From the NCBI GenBank assembly GCA_030837785.1, contig JAUQYA010000112.1, positions 1-64,000 on the forward strand: DNA of 64,000 nucleotides, written 5' to 3'. Under the pieces are notes generated by a model. The model saw only the letters and a program-made list of their open reading frames with translations, ran no database searches and was not told the DNA's origin. The DNA is from Albidovulum sp. Its GTDB lineage: Bacteria > Pseudomonadota > Alphaproteobacteria > Rhodobacterales > Rhodobacteraceae. Below are positions 25,816 through 35,291 of the stretch, piece after piece. The translations under genes and the position numbers were made by a program. Within the stretch, counting starts at the first letter, position 1. Every line of letters starts with the position of its first letter.

Positions 25816-26784
25816 TCAGGCATGAAACCTCTGCCGATACTCGCCCGGTGAAAGGCCGACGATACGGAGAAAGATTTTTCGGAACGCACCTGGATCGGAA
25901 TAGCCGACCTCCCATGCGATACGCTCCACCGGCAACTGACTAAACTGTAGAAGCTCTTGCGCCTTGGCGACGCGCAGGCGCTGAGCATAGTCGGTCGCGG
26001 TCAGCCCGGTCGCCTTCTGGAAGCGGCGCAGGAAGGTGCGTCGCTCCAAACCGGCTTCGTCGGCCAGAACCGGCAGCCGCGCCTCCTTACCCTCATTGGC
26101 TTGCAGAAAATGCTGCGCCTTGAGGATCGCGGCGTCACCGTGGCTAAGGCGCGGCACGAAGCCGCTGTAGTAGCGTTGCTCACGCCCTGGCGGATCGACC
26201 AGCAGCAGTCTGGCAGCCTTGGCCATGACGACAGGACCGAGAAACCGATCGACCAGCTTCAGCCCCAGGTCGATCCATGCCATCAGCCCGCCGGCCGAGA
26301 TGATGTCGCCAGCATCAATGATCAGCCGGTCAGTATCGAGCTGCGTATCGGGGAAGCGATCCCCGAAAGCTTCGGCGAGGGTCCAGTGAGTGGTCACCGT
26401 TCGCTCCGCCAGCAGGCCGGTTTCTCCGAGCACGAAAGCGCCTGCACAGATGGAGGCCAGCACCGAGCCTTCGCCATGACGTTCGCGTAGCCAGCCCGCC
26501 AACGGCAGCGCGGCTTCGCTGACAATCGGCGGCTCCAGCGAGGGCGGCAGGATCAGCACGTCGCAGCGCTTCGGTTCGGGCGTCCCGGCTGCACCATCGC
26601 TGTCGAAGACAACCGTCGGCGCTGCCGCTCCATCCGCCTGTAGGTGGCGCACGCGAAGGCGAGGCGCTTCTGCGTTTGCCTCAGCAGCGATCCGGTCGGC
26701 AACCCTGAACAGGTCGGTCAAGCCGAGGACCGCCGACATCTGGGCGCCAGGATAGAGCACGATACCGATCCCTGCGTCCGTCAT
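25816..26784 (-). CDS. GlxA-family transcriptional regulator (DJ-1/PfpI + AraC HTH)
   Basis: The 322-residue protein has an N-terminal DJ-1/PfpI-like domain (1-190) with the nucleophile-elbow-like SICAGAFVLGETGLL, and a C-terminal AraC-type DNA-binding domain with two helix-turn-helices (PVLADEAGLERRTFLRRFQ and RIAWEVGYSDPGAFRKIF). Such proteins often activate divergent operons. Here the divergent pair is a cysteine hydrolase and an MBL-fold hydrolase, 99 nt away. Direct repeats overlapping its own start suggest autoregulation. Confidence 0.92.
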   Translation of the reverse strand: MTDAGIGIVLYPGAQMSAVLGLTDLFRVADRIAAEANAEAPRLRVRHLQADGAAAPTVVFDSDGAAGTPEPKRCDVLILPPSLEPPIVSEAALPLAGWLRERHGEGSVLASICAGAFVLGETGLLAERTVTTHWTLAEAFGDRFPDTQLDTDRLIIDAGDIISAGGLMAWIDLGLKLVDRFLGPVVMAKAARLLLVDPPGREQRYYSGFVPRLSHGDAAILKAQHFLQANEGKEARLPVLADEAGLERRTFLRRFQKATGLTATDYAQRLRVAKAQELLQFSQLPVERIAWEVGYSDPGAFRKIFLRIVGLSPGEYRQRFHA

Positions 26785-26811
26785 ATGTCGTTATTACCCC
26801 TGAATATGTCG
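26783..26811. promoter_or_regulatory. Direct-repeat operator for the GlxA-type regulator
   Basis: ATATGTCG occurs at 26783-26790 and 26804-26811, a 21-bp pitch (two helical turns), the layout AraC-type proteins use. The first copy overlaps the regulator start codon. A separate palindrome AACCATATTGGTT lies at 26842-26854, upstream of the hydrolase. Confidence 0.5.
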
Positions 26812-26882
26812 ATAATGCCAATGGCCGCAACAATTGCCCGAAACCATATTGGTTGCAACAACGAACTGAAAGGAACCTCGTC

Positions 26883-27425
26883 ATGTCGAAACGCGCCATC
26901 CTCGTCGTCGATCTGCAGAATGAATACTGGCCCACGGGCAATTTCCCGCTGGTGGGCATCGAGGCCGCCGCCGCCAATGCCGCCCGCGTCATCGCCTATG
27001 CTCGCGAACAGGGCGATCTGGTGGTGCATATCCGTCATGAGATGCCCGGCGGCCCGATCTTCGTACCCGGCACCGAAGGTGCCGAGATCAATGCGGTGGT
27101 TCTGCCGCACGGCAACGAACCGGTGATCACCAAGAACTTTCCCAACTCCTTCCGCGAAACCGGGCTGGACGATCTGCTCCGGCAAAAGGGTATCGAGGAG
27201 ACCGTCGTGATCGGCGCCATGAGCCATATGTGCGTCGACGCCACCACGCGCGCCGCAAACGACCTCGGCTACAGCACCGTCACCATCCACGACGCCTGCG
27301 CCACCCGCGATCTGGAATTCGACGGCGTAACCGCGCCGGCCGCGCAAGTCCATGCCGCCCTGATGGCGGCGCTGGCCTTCCTCTATGGCGAGGTGATCGG
27401 CGCCGACGCCTTCATCGCGCGCTGA
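26883..27425 (+). CDS. Isochorismatase-family cysteine hydrolase
   Basis: The 180-residue cytosolic protein has the complete catalytic set of this family: Asp in AILVVDLQNEYW, Lys in VITKNFPNSF and nucleophilic Cys in GAMSHMCVDATTRAA. Isochorismatase-type hydrolases cleave amides or enol ethers (nicotinamidase, isochorismatase, others). AAGGAACC lies nine nt upstream of the ATG. It is 29 nt from the MBL hydrolase downstream and divergent from the GlxA-type regulator, so it is likely induced by a small amide-like compound. Substrate cannot be read from sequence. Confidence 0.92.
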   Translation: MSKRAILVVDLQNEYWPTGNFPLVGIEAAAANAARVIAYAREQGDLVVHIRHEMPGGPIFVPGTEGAEINAVVLPHGNEPVITKNFPNSFRETGLDDLLRQKGIEETVVIGAMSHMCVDATTRAANDLGYSTVTIHDACATRDLEFDGVTAPAAQVHAALMAALAFLYGEVIGADAFIAR

Positions 27426-27454
27426 AACGAACCGGGAAGGAAAGGAACCCGACC

Positions 27455-28330
27455 ATGACCACCCGCAGAGATCTCTTCGCCCTGTCCGGTGCCGCCCTTG
27501 CCGCAACCGCCTTTGCCGCCCATGCGGAGGGAACGCCAGCCGCCCGGGACACGGGGTTGAAGATCACCCAGATCCGCAACGCCACGCTCCATATTGACTA
27601 TGCCGGGACGCGCTTCTTGGTCGATCCGATGCTGTCGGAGCGCCACGCCTGGCCGGGCTTCGAGGGTACGGTGAACAGTGAGGAGCGCAATCCGCTCGTG
27701 CACCTTCCTTTCCCGGTCGAGGATATTCTCGACGTGGATGCGGTGATCGTCACCCACCTACACGAAGATCATTGGGATGAAGCGGCCCGCAACCTCGTGC
27801 CGAAGACCCTGCCGCTCTTCGCGCAGAACGAAGCCGATGCCGCCACCATCCGATCGCAGGGCTTCACCGATGTCCGCGTGCTTGGCAACAATTCACAGTT
27901 CAACCGGGTGCAGCTTGTCAGGACCGGTGGCCGCCACGGCACGGACGCCGCCTATGCGGTCGCCGGCGCGCTCCTCGGCGAAGTGAGCGGCGTGATCTTC
28001 AAGCATCCCGACATGAAGGCCGTCTATCTGGCCGGTGACACGATCTGGAACGACGAGGTGGCAGACGTTCTCGCCACCCACCAGCCGCAGATTGCTATCT
28101 TGAACACCGGCTATGCAAAGATCGTCGGCCTCGATGACGGTATCATTATGGGCACCGCCGACGTTCTCTCTGTCCACAAGGCTGCGCCGGAGACAATCCT
28201 GATTGCCTCGCACATGGAAGCGGTGAACCACTGCACCGTGACGCGCGCCGAGCTTCGCGCCTTCGCCCGGACCGAAGGCTTTGCCGACAAGCTCCTCGCT
28301 CCCGCGGATGGGGAAGGTGCGGTATTCTAG
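27455..28330 (+). CDS. MBL-fold metallo-hydrolase, Tat-exported
   Basis: The 291-residue protein starts MTTRRDLFALSGAALAAT, a twin-arginine leader cleaved near AHAEG. The metallo-beta-lactamase zinc motif is VTHLHEDHWDEA (HxHxDH), with further ligands in YLAGDTIW and ASHMEAVNHC. It resembles the UlaG/YycJ-like hydrolase branch. It would fold in the cytoplasm and act in the periplasm, whereas its operon partner has no leader, so the two do not act in the same compartment. Confidence 0.88.
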   Translation: MTTRRDLFALSGAALAATAFAAHAEGTPAARDTGLKITQIRNATLHIDYAGTRFLVDPMLSERHAWPGFEGTVNSEERNPLVHLPFPVEDILDVDAVIVTHLHEDHWDEAARNLVPKTLPLFAQNEADAATIRSQGFTDVRVLGNNSQFNRVQLVRTGGRHGTDAAYAVAGALLGEVSGVIFKHPDMKAVYLAGDTIWNDEVADVLATHQPQIAILNTGYAKIVGLDDGIIMGTADVLSVHKAAPETILIASHMEAVNHCTVTRAELRAFARTEGFADKLLAPADGEGAVF

Positions 28331-28735
28331 ACGGCAGCATGTCGCCGCCGTCGACGCAAGGCGCGCCAAGCGGCCAATCCGTGAGATCAGAAGCAATGCC
28401 TATCATGAGGTCGGCAGCAGCTGCCCGAGTACCCGGTTTTGTTCTGGAATGGTGGAAATCTGGCGCGCCGTCGAGGATGAAACCGGGAACTCGTGTGTGA
28501 TTGTTATGCCATTTAGTTCTTGATCCGGGCTGAAGAGGAAGGCTCGGCACCGCTGCCAAAACTGGTGGGGGAATGAGATTGTGGCTCGATGCCTTGGATC
28601 GGGCACGGTTGGCGGGCCAGCCCCTCATCGTGAGCAGGCCGAGTGCCGGGATGTAGGGGAGGAAGGCCAACGGCCGGGGTTCGACAATGCCGCGCCTGCC
28701 CTTCGTGGTGAGCCCCTTGTGGCCGGGGGCCGTGC
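28331..28735. other. Gene-poor gap between MBL hydrolase and cupin genes
   Basis: This 405-nt stretch has no convincing gene on either strand. It contains the left copy of the 41-bp direct repeat (28426-28466). A leftward open frame across 28403-28740 has no recognisable domain and no ribosome site. The sequence composition is less GC-biased than the core genome. Confidence 0.5.
28426..28466 (+). repeat. 41-bp direct repeat, copy 1 (possible attachment-site remnant)
   Basis: It matches 29811-29851 at 38 of 41 positions. The core GGAATGGTGGAAATCTGG is identical. The right-hand copy covers the CCA end of a tRNA-Arg gene. After the shared TGGCGC the copies diverge. Confidence 0.8.
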
Positions 28736-29224
28736 TCACCGCTCCGCCCGGGATGGCGCTGCGGCCGGTGTCAAACCGTGCGAGCGCATGATCGCCGCCA
28801 TCCTGGCCAGGTCGGGGGGACCACCGGCCGCCGCACTGATCACCTCGGCGGCTTCGCGAAAGAACGGCGGGCCAATCACAGCGGGCGTGATCAAGCAGAG
28901 TACCTTGGCGTTCCGGGTTCCGTTGTTGTCGAACCGATGAACGGCGCCGCGCGGAATGCACAAGGCCTGCCCCGGACCGACGTCCACCGGCGCCCCGTCG
29001 ACCGTCCAGGTCAAGACCCCGTCGATCCCGTAGATCGTCTCTTCAAAGCCGTCATGGCTATGAGCCGGTGCTGCGAGGCGCTGTGCGGCCGGCACGCTGA
29101 GCTCGAAGACGGCGAGCCTTCCTTTCGAGTTGTCGCCGGTAAGGAGAAAATGCACGGCGAGCGGTCCGAGGCAGATGGTCTCGCTGGACGGATTAACCGT
29201 CAGGCCTGTAGATTCCTGTCGCAT
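28736..29224 (-). CDS. Cupin-domain protein
   Basis: The 162-residue single-domain cupin has the two metal-binding motifs PAHSHDGFEETIYGIDG (His/His/Glu) and PGQALCIPRGAVHRF (His) at about 55-70 and 88-102. Cupins of this kind are dioxygenases, isomerases or small-molecule binders; the substrate is not visible. AGGAGG lies five nt before the ATG at 29224. It is divergent from a MarR gene with operator half-sites in between, so it is probably the regulated target. Confidence 0.9.
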   Translation of the reverse strand: MRQESTGLTVNPSSETICLGPLAVHFLLTGDNSKGRLAVFELSVPAAQRLAAPAHSHDGFEETIYGIDGVLTWTVDGAPVDVGPGQALCIPRGAVHRFDNNGTRNAKVLCLITPAVIGPPFFREAAEVISAAAGGPPDLARMAAIMRSHGLTPAAAPSRAER

Positions 29225-29239
29225 TTCCACCTCCTGGTT

Positions 29240-29266
29240 GGTAAAGTCAACTTACCCATATGGTAA
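29240..29266. promoter_or_regulatory. MarR-type operator with three half-sites
   Basis: GGTAA (29240-29244), TTACC (29252-29256) and GGTAA (29262-29266) form two overlapping inverted repeats, one with 7-nt and one with 5-nt spacing. The block lies between the divergent cupin and MarR starts and overlaps the likely promoters of both. Confidence 0.6.
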
Positions 29267-29280
29267 ATGGAATTTACTAA

Positions 29281-29742
29281 ATGTCAATGCCATCGAGTTC
29301 GTCAGCGCCGACGGAAGCCACGGATATGCTGATCGGCGCATTGCTGCGGGTTCCAGGTCAGGTGATCCATCGTCGTATCGTCCGAGACCTCAACGCGGCG
29401 GGTTTCACGGAACTGCGCGATCCACATATGGCAGTTCTGCAATTTCCGGGACCGGACGGAGTTCGTCCGAGCGCTCTCGCCGAGCGCGCTGGCATAAGCA
29501 AGCAGGCCATGAACCAGCTGCTGCGCAGTCTTGAAGGATATGGCTACCTGGAATCCAAGGCACCTGACGCGGGGCGCGCACGCTTCATTCAGTTGACCGG
29601 ACGCGGGCGCGCAGCCTATGCAAAAATCCACGACATCCTGCGTGACATCGAGATCGAGTGGAGCGCTGAACTCGGACAGCAGGATTTTGTTCGGCTCAAG
29701 AGGTTACTCCTTCGCGTATGGAGTAGCCCGCTGATCGCCTAG
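29281..29742 (+). CDS. MarR-family transcriptional regulator
   Basis: The 153-residue winged-helix protein has the recognition region RPSALAERAGISKQAMNQLL and the wing YLESKAPDAGRARFIQLTGRG, classic MarR features. The ATG at 29281 has no Shine-Dalgarno and may be leaderless. A second start at 29326 (MLIGALLRVPG) has GGAAG upstream and would give 138 residues, a more usual size. It probably represses itself and the divergent cupin through the GGTAA sites and releases on binding an aromatic or phenolic ligand, which is the usual family behaviour. Confidence 0.88.
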   Translation: MSMPSSSSAPTEATDMLIGALLRVPGQVIHRRIVRDLNAAGFTELRDPHMAVLQFPGPDGVRPSALAERAGISKQAMNQLLRSLEGYGYLESKAPDAGRARFIQLTGRGRAAYAKIHDILRDIEIEWSAELGQQDFVRLKRLLLRVWSSPLIA

Positions 29743-29810
29743 CTCAAAAACCACTCCCCAGTCGACATTCTTGCGCGTTTTGTCGGCACGAGCGGATAGC
29801 GTGCGAAGGT

Positions 29811-29851
29811 CGAGTGCCCAGTTTTGTTCCGGAATGGTGGAAATCTGGCGC
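29811..29851 (+). repeat. 41-bp direct repeat, copy 2, at the tRNA-Arg 3' end
   Basis: This is the partner of 28426-28466. Its last six bases are the tRNA CCA end plus three acceptor positions; the other 35 are immediately downstream of the tRNA. The interval between copies (about 1.34 kb) holds the cupin and MarR genes and no integrase. Confidence 0.8.
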
Positions 29852-29922
29852 ACCCGACAGGATTCGAACCTGTGACCTCTGCCTTCGGAGGGCAGCACTC
29901 TATCCAGCTGAGCTACGGGTGC
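29846..29922 (-). tRNA. tRNA-Arg (anticodon CCG)
   Basis: The reverse strand folds as a complete 77-nt cloverleaf with encoded CCA. The acceptor stem is GCACCCG/CGGGTGC, the D-arm contains AGCTCAGCTGGATAGAG, the anticodon stem is CTGCC/GGCAG around loop CTCCGAA (anticodon CCG), and the T-arm contains ACAGGTTCGAATCCTGT. It decodes CGG. Its 3' end is the boundary of a direct repeat. Confidence 0.97.
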
Positions 29923-30152
29923 CTTCGCCTGCGCGCTCTATAGCCGCAGGTGGCGGGCAGTTCAACCGCAAAGCGCCACGCCTCCGGGGCCGCCCCCGCG
30001 AACGCGATCGCTGCCAGCGCCGCCGCAATCCGCATGTCGTCCCCCTTCACCACACCTGAAGGTTTTTCTGGCAGCCGATGCGCGCCCCGCGCCCTGCGCG
30101 GGATCAACGGCGGGCGAGAAATCCGCGCCTCCCCCCGCCGGCCCCCGCCGGG

Positions 30153-31373
30153 TCAGGCGAAAAGTTCGTGGCAAAGCTCCAGCGCCTCGACCAGCCGGTC
30201 GACCTCCTCGATGGTGTTGTAAAGCCCGAACGAGGCGCGGCAGGTCGCGGTCACGCCGAAGTGGTCGAGCAGCGGCATCGCGCAATGGGTGCCCGCGCGC
30301 ACCGCGATCCCCTTCTTGTCGAGCACGGTCGAGATGTCGTGGGCGTGCGCCGGGCCTTCCAGAGTGAAGGAAAAGATCGCCCCCTTGCCCGGCGCATGGC
30401 CCTGGACATTGAGCCAGTTCAACCCCTTGAAGCGCGCCTCGGCATGATCGCGCAGGCCCGACTCGTGGGCGGCGACGTTCTCCATCCCCAGCGCCATCAG
30501 GTATTCCAGCGCCGCGCCGAAGCCGATCTGCTGGACGATGCCGGGCGTGCCGGCCTCGACCGTCATCGGCGGGTCGTTGTAGGTGACGAGATCGCGCGTC
30601 ACCTCGCGGATCATGTCGCCACCGCCGAGGAAGGGGCGCATCTCCGCCATCCGCTCGCGCGCGATCCAGATCGCGCCTGATCCGCTCGGCCCGTAGAGCT
30701 TGTGGCCGGTGATCGCGTAGAAGTCGCAGCCGATCGCCGGGATCGACACCGGCCGGTGCACCGCGCCCTGGCTGCCGTCGACCAGCACCGGCACGCCCCT
30801 TTCGCGCGCCCCGCGGCAGATCGCGGCGACATCGACCAGCGTGCCGGTGACGTTCGACATCTGGGTGACGGCGACAAGCCGGGTTCTCGGCCCGATCGCC
30901 CCGATCACGCGCGCGGGGTCGAGCGACCCGTCCGGCTCCGGCTCCACCCATTTCAGCACCACGCCCTGGCGTTCGCGCAGGAAATGCCAGGGCACGATGT
31001 TGGCGTGATGTTCGAGCACCGACAGCACGATCTCGTCGCCGGCCTGCATCCGCGGCGCCGCCCAGGCGTAGGAGACGAGGTTGATGCCCCCGGTCGAGCC
31101 GGTGGTGAAGACGATCTCCTCCGGGTCCGGGGCGTTCAGGAACCGCGCGACGATGCCGCGCACGGCTTCGTACTTCTCGGTCGCGAGGTTCGACAGGTAA
31201 TGCAGCCCCCTGTGAACGTTGGCATATTCCTCGGCATAGCCGCGGATGATGGCATCTATCACCGCTCGCGGCTTCTGCGCCGAGGCGCCATTGTCGAGAT
31301 AGACGAGCGGCCTGCCGTTCACCTCCCGCGAGAGGATCGGGAAGTCGGCGCGGATCTTCATCACATCATACAT
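30153..31373 (-). CDS. sufS: SufS-type cysteine desulfurase
   Basis: The 406-residue PLP enzyme of the group II (SufS/CsdA) class has the PLP lysine in FYAITGHKLYGPSGSG and the catalytic cysteine region RAGTHCAMPLLDHFG. YLDNGASAQKP at the N-terminus is typical of SufS. It donates sulfur from cysteine to the SufBCD scaffold, usually through SufE or SufU, neither of which is seen here. It is the last gene of the leftward isc/suf operon, 10 nt after a Yip1-like gene. Confidence 0.95.
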   Translation of the reverse strand: MYDVMKIRADFPILSREVNGRPLVYLDNGASAQKPRAVIDAIIRGYAEEYANVHRGLHYLSNLATEKYEAVRGIVARFLNAPDPEEIVFTTGSTGGINLVSYAWAAPRMQAGDEIVLSVLEHHANIVPWHFLRERQGVVLKWVEPEPDGSLDPARVIGAIGPRTRLVAVTQMSNVTGTLVDVAAICRGARERGVPVLVDGSQGAVHRPVSIPAIGCDFYAITGHKLYGPSGSGAIWIARERMAEMRPFLGGGDMIREVTRDLVTYNDPPMTVEAGTPGIVQQIGFGAALEYLMALGMENVAAHESGLRDHAEARFKGLNWLNVQGHAPGKGAIFSFTLEGPAHAHDISTVLDKKGIAVRAGTHCAMPLLDHFGVTATCRASFGLYNTIEEVDRLVEALELCHELFA

Positions 31374-31383
31374 GGCGGACCTT

Positions 31384-31971
31384 TCAGGTGACGGTCAGGA
31401 TGCCCAGCCCCGACAGCAGCAGGGCGAGCGCGATCACGACCACGACGAAGCCGACGACGAGCCCGAGGGCCACCAGCACCAGGTTGCTAAATCCGTGCAG
31501 TTCGGCGATCGCGTTGACGATCACCCAGAGGAACCAGGCGAGGACGGCGAAGGCGAGGACCGCGCCCACCGGCGGGACGAGCAGCATCACCGCAAGCTCG
31601 GCCACCTGGGCGACGGTCATCAGGAACTCGATCCACACGATGACCAGCAGCGCGTCGGCAAAGCCGCCCTTGCCACCGAAGAGGTGCCCGATCCCGGCGA
31701 TCGCCGCCGCCGCGACCACCAGCGACAGCGCCTGCGACGGCACGCCGACGTAGGGGTCGGCCAGAAGCGCGAGAATGCCGGGCTCGCTGACCGGCGGCAG
31801 CAGCAGAAGCGACAGGCCGGTGACGAAGACCGAAAGCACCGTCACAAGCAGAAGCCCGAGCCAGCGCGCCTCCATCGGCAGGTCCATCTCCAGAAGCCGG
31901 CGCACGCCCGCACGGGGCGCGCGCAGCGTCTCGCGGCCGAGGTCGGTGACGAAGGCGGGCAGGCCGGTCAC
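31384..31971 (-). CDS. Yip1-like integral membrane protein A of the suf operon
   Basis: The 195-residue protein has four or five hydrophobic segments (LGLLLVTVLSVFVTGLSLLL, ALSLVVAAAAIAGIGHLF, AVLAFAVLAWFLWVIVNAIA, LVLVALGLVVGFVVVVIALA). It is read from a GTG at 31971 overlapping the previous stop by three nt. The layout suits the YIP1 domain family. It is probably an inner-membrane protein made with the Fe-S machinery; a direct role in assembly is not established. Confidence 0.72.
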   Translation of the reverse strand: MTGLPAFVTDLGRETLRAPRAGVRRLLEMDLPMEARWLGLLLVTVLSVFVTGLSLLLLPPVSEPGILALLADPYVGVPSQALSLVVAAAAIAGIGHLFGGKGGFADALLVIVWIEFLMTVAQVAELAVMLLVPPVGAVLAFAVLAWFLWVIVNAIAELHGFSNLVLVALGLVVGFVVVVIALALLLSGLGILTVT

Positions 31972-32462
31972 GCCACGCCCTCCCGCTCGGCCACCGCAAG
32001 CCCGGAAAGCCAGAACCAGACGAAGGCGGCGAAGGTCACGAGGCTGACCGCCGTCAGCCCCGGCCCCGGCCCGACAAGCCCCGCGACGAGCCCGCGCAGA
32101 AGCATCAGGGGCGTCGCCGCCAGGAAGGCCCAGAACAGCACGATCCGCGCGGCGAGGAAGCTGCCCCGGCCGCCGAAGGCGGCGGCAAGGATTCGGCTGA
32201 GCGCCGCCAACCCGTAGAAGGCGGGCAGGAGCGCGAGAACCCCGAGCATCGCCGCCACCATCCGCTGCGTCATCGGCGGGCCGTCCGGCCCGGAAAGCAC
32301 ATCCTGCCGCGAAATCGCGGGCCAGAGCGCGACATAGGCGACGATCAGCGCGGCCAGGAGGTAGGCAAGCGCCCTGCCCTCGTGGCGCTCTCCGGCCAGA
32401 AGGCGGCGCGCCATGCGTTTCGGCCCGCGGTAGGTGGCAAGGATATCGTCGGTGACGGCCAT
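31968..32462 (-). CDS. Yip1-like integral membrane protein B of the suf operon
   Basis: The 164-residue protein has a basic N-terminus (MAVTDDILATYRGPKRMARRLL) followed by four hydrophobic helices. It starts at the base after the sufD stop and overlaps the next gene, so all three are coupled. Membrane proteins in this slot seem to be a Rhodobacterales trait (recalled, not searched). Confidence 0.72.
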   Translation of the reverse strand: MAVTDDILATYRGPKRMARRLLAGERHEGRALAYLLAALIVAYVALWPAISRQDVLSGPDGPPMTQRMVAAMLGVLALLPAFYGLAALSRILAAAFGGRGSFLAARIVLFWAFLAATPLMLLRGLVAGLVGPGPGLTAVSLVTFAAFVWFWLSGLAVAEREGVA

Positions 32463-33763
32463 TCAGCCCTTCCTGCGCGAAAGCCAGTCCTCGATCCGGG
32501 CGACGATGTCGGCGGCCAGCGCCTCGTCCTCGATCTCGGCGATGGCGTCGGCGACGAAGGACAGCACCAGCAGCGCGGTCGCATCCTCCTTCGGCACCCC
32601 GCGCGAGCGCAGGTAGAAAAGCGCGGTCTCGTCGATCGCGCCGGTGGTGGAGCCGTGGCTGCACTTCACGTCGTCGGCATAGATTTCCAGCTCGGGCTTG
32701 GCGAGGAACTGGCTGTCCTCGTCGAGCAGGAGTGACTGGCTGATCTGGTAGCCGTCGGTCTTCTGCGCCCCGGGCCTCACCAGGATCTTGCCCTGGAACA
32801 CTCCTTTCGCGCCGTGCTTCAGCACCTTCTTGAAGACCTGCCGGCTTTCGCAGCCCTCGGCCGCATGGGTGATGAAGATGGTGTCGTCGTGGTGGAACGG
32901 CCCGTCCGCCCCGTCGCCGATCGCCGCCCCCGCGATATGGGCCACCGCCCCGTCGCCGAGGATGCGGATCACCGCCTCGTTGCGGGTCATCCGGCCGTTC
33001 GCCGTCAGGGTGAAGGACTTGAAGAGCGCGCGGTCCGCCACGCGGGCGAAGAGATGGGTGATCGTCGCCCGGTCCAATGCCCGGCCCTGCGGGCGCAGGT
33101 GGTGGAACCGCGCGCCCTCGGCCAGGTCCACCTCCATCACCAGGTTCGACCGCGCGGCCGGCGTGCCGGTCTCCAGCACCGTCAGTTCGGCCCCCTTCTC
33201 GAGCCGGATCACATGGTGCAGCACCGCGTCGGACCCCTCCGCCGCCTGCCGGTAGGAAACATGCACCGGCCGCGCCGCCTTGCCGGTGACCCGGATCAGG
33301 AGGCCGTCGGCCGCGGCCGCGGTGTTGAGCGCGGCGAAGGGGCGGGCGACGGGTTCCTGCCCGTCGGCCTCGAGCACGCCGTAAAGCGCCTTCGCCCAAT
33401 GGATGTCGGCGCGGTCGGCCTCGGCCAGCCGCTCGATCTCCACCCCCGCCAGCGCCGGGTCGTCCGACGCCCCGGCATCGAAGACGCCGTCGGTGAAGAC
33501 CAGCCGCACCTTGTCGCGACCCTCGAAAAGGGGGCTGTCGACGCGAACGGCAGCACCCGGCGCCGGATCGGGCGCGCTGAAGGGCGCCGGATCGGTCCAG
33601 CGCCAGTATTCGTCGCGACGCCCCGGCAGGCCCATCGCGCCGAGCCGGGCCAGCGCCTCGGCCCGCGCGGAGCCGGTGAAGCCGCCCTTCGGCAGCGCCA
33701 GCGCCGCGATCCGCGCCTCGGTCGCGGCCTGGCGCGCGTCATCCTTCCGCAGCGGGGCCGCCA

Positions 33764-33764
<1 letters not shown>
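32463..33764 (-). CDS. sufD: Fe-S cluster assembly protein SufD
   Basis: The 433-residue protein begins MAAPLRKDDARQ with GLPGRRDEYWRWTDP near residue 50. It has the right-handed beta-helix core typical of SufB/SufD and a C-terminal motif DVKCSHGSTTGAIDETALFYLRSRG. SufD pairs with SufB over a SufC dimer as the scaffold. Its ATG overlaps the sufC stop (TGATG at 33764), so translation is coupled. Confidence 0.96.
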
Positions 33765-34519
<755 letters not shown>

Positions 34520-34613
34520 CTTGTCCTCGTTCAAATGGCTGAGGCGGCCAGCGGGCACATCGCCCGGGCCGCAGGGTTTCGCGATGGGAAGGGGATCAGC
34601 CGGCCCGGAAGGA

Positions 34614-35132
34614 TCAGCCGGCGGGTGTCACGCGGAAGTCGCGGCCTTCCTCGGCCATCTGCGCGGCATAGTCCGCCGAGAAGAGCTGCGTCCAGACCTC
34701 CGGCGCGTTCGAGGCCACCGCGGCCTCGCCGAAATGCATCACCACGCAGCCGACGACCAGCGCCTGGATGCGCGCCCGGCTCGACAGGTGGAAGATCACA
34801 ATCAGCACCAGCGCCAGCACGAAGGCGAACAGATACATGCCCCGCGTGCCCAGATCGTAGAACGCCTTCGGCAGCCCCTCGATCTGCGCCAGATGGAAAT
34901 AGGCGATGCGTCCGACCAGCACCGCCGACATGCCGCAGAGGAAGGCGATCACCACCATGAGCTTGTCGGCCAGCGTCCGCTTCGGCTTTGCGGGCTTGGT
35001 GCCGAACTTCTGCCTGTAGGCCTTGTGCGTCGCCTTGCCCAGAAGGTCGGCATGTTCGAACTGCTGTCCGGCCTGAATCCGCTTCAGCCGCGCGGCGAAG
35101 GCGTTTTTCTGATCGAACGTCATGGACGACAT
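34614..35132 (-). CDS. Conserved-position membrane protein in the suf operon, function unknown
   Basis: The 172-residue protein has a hydrophilic N-terminus (1-55) then three hydrophobic segments (LMVVIAFLCGMSAVLVGRIA, GMYLFAFVLALVLIVIFHLS, RIQALVVGCVVMHFGEAAVA) and an acidic tail. No family is recognised. It lies between sufC and the ybjQ-like gene and is 95 nt from the sufC start. Reading MSSMTFDQKNAF, the start could be either of two in-frame ATGs. Confidence 0.7.
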   Translation of the reverse strand: MSSMTFDQKNAFAARLKRIQAGQQFEHADLLGKATHKAYRQKFGTKPAKPKRTLADKLMVVIAFLCGMSAVLVGRIAYFHLAQIEGLPKAFYDLGTRGMYLFAFVLALVLIVIFHLSSRARIQALVVGCVVMHFGEAAVASNAPEVWTQLFSADYAAQMAEEGRDFRVTPAG

Positions 35133-35291
35133 GGCACGGCCCCGGATTCTTCCCAGTCACCGGGCAACCTGCCCCCGATTCACGGCGGAATTCGGGCCGG
35201 AAAAGCGGGATTTTCGCGGCCCGCGGGCCATCGTTCCGCCGCAATGCGGCATGTAACGCAACGTCACGCGGGTTGTGCGGCGCGATGCCCC

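Noticed and set aside
25580..28330. The GlxA/hydrolase/MBL region as part of the tRNA-linked island
   Set aside because: Its composition is only mildly different and no third copy of the 41-bp repeat was found at its left side, so the island claim is limited to 28426-29851.
28403..28606. Two leftward frames (28403-28606 and 29704-29898) sharing the peptide RQISTIPEQN
   Set aside because: The shared peptide is only the translation of the 41-bp direct repeat; the rest differs and neither has other support.
29913..30035. Short leftward frame MRIAAALAAIAFAGAAPEAW resembling a signal peptide
   Set aside because: Only about 40 residues, runs into the tRNA-Arg gene and has no mature domain; an AAGGGGG upstream is the only support.
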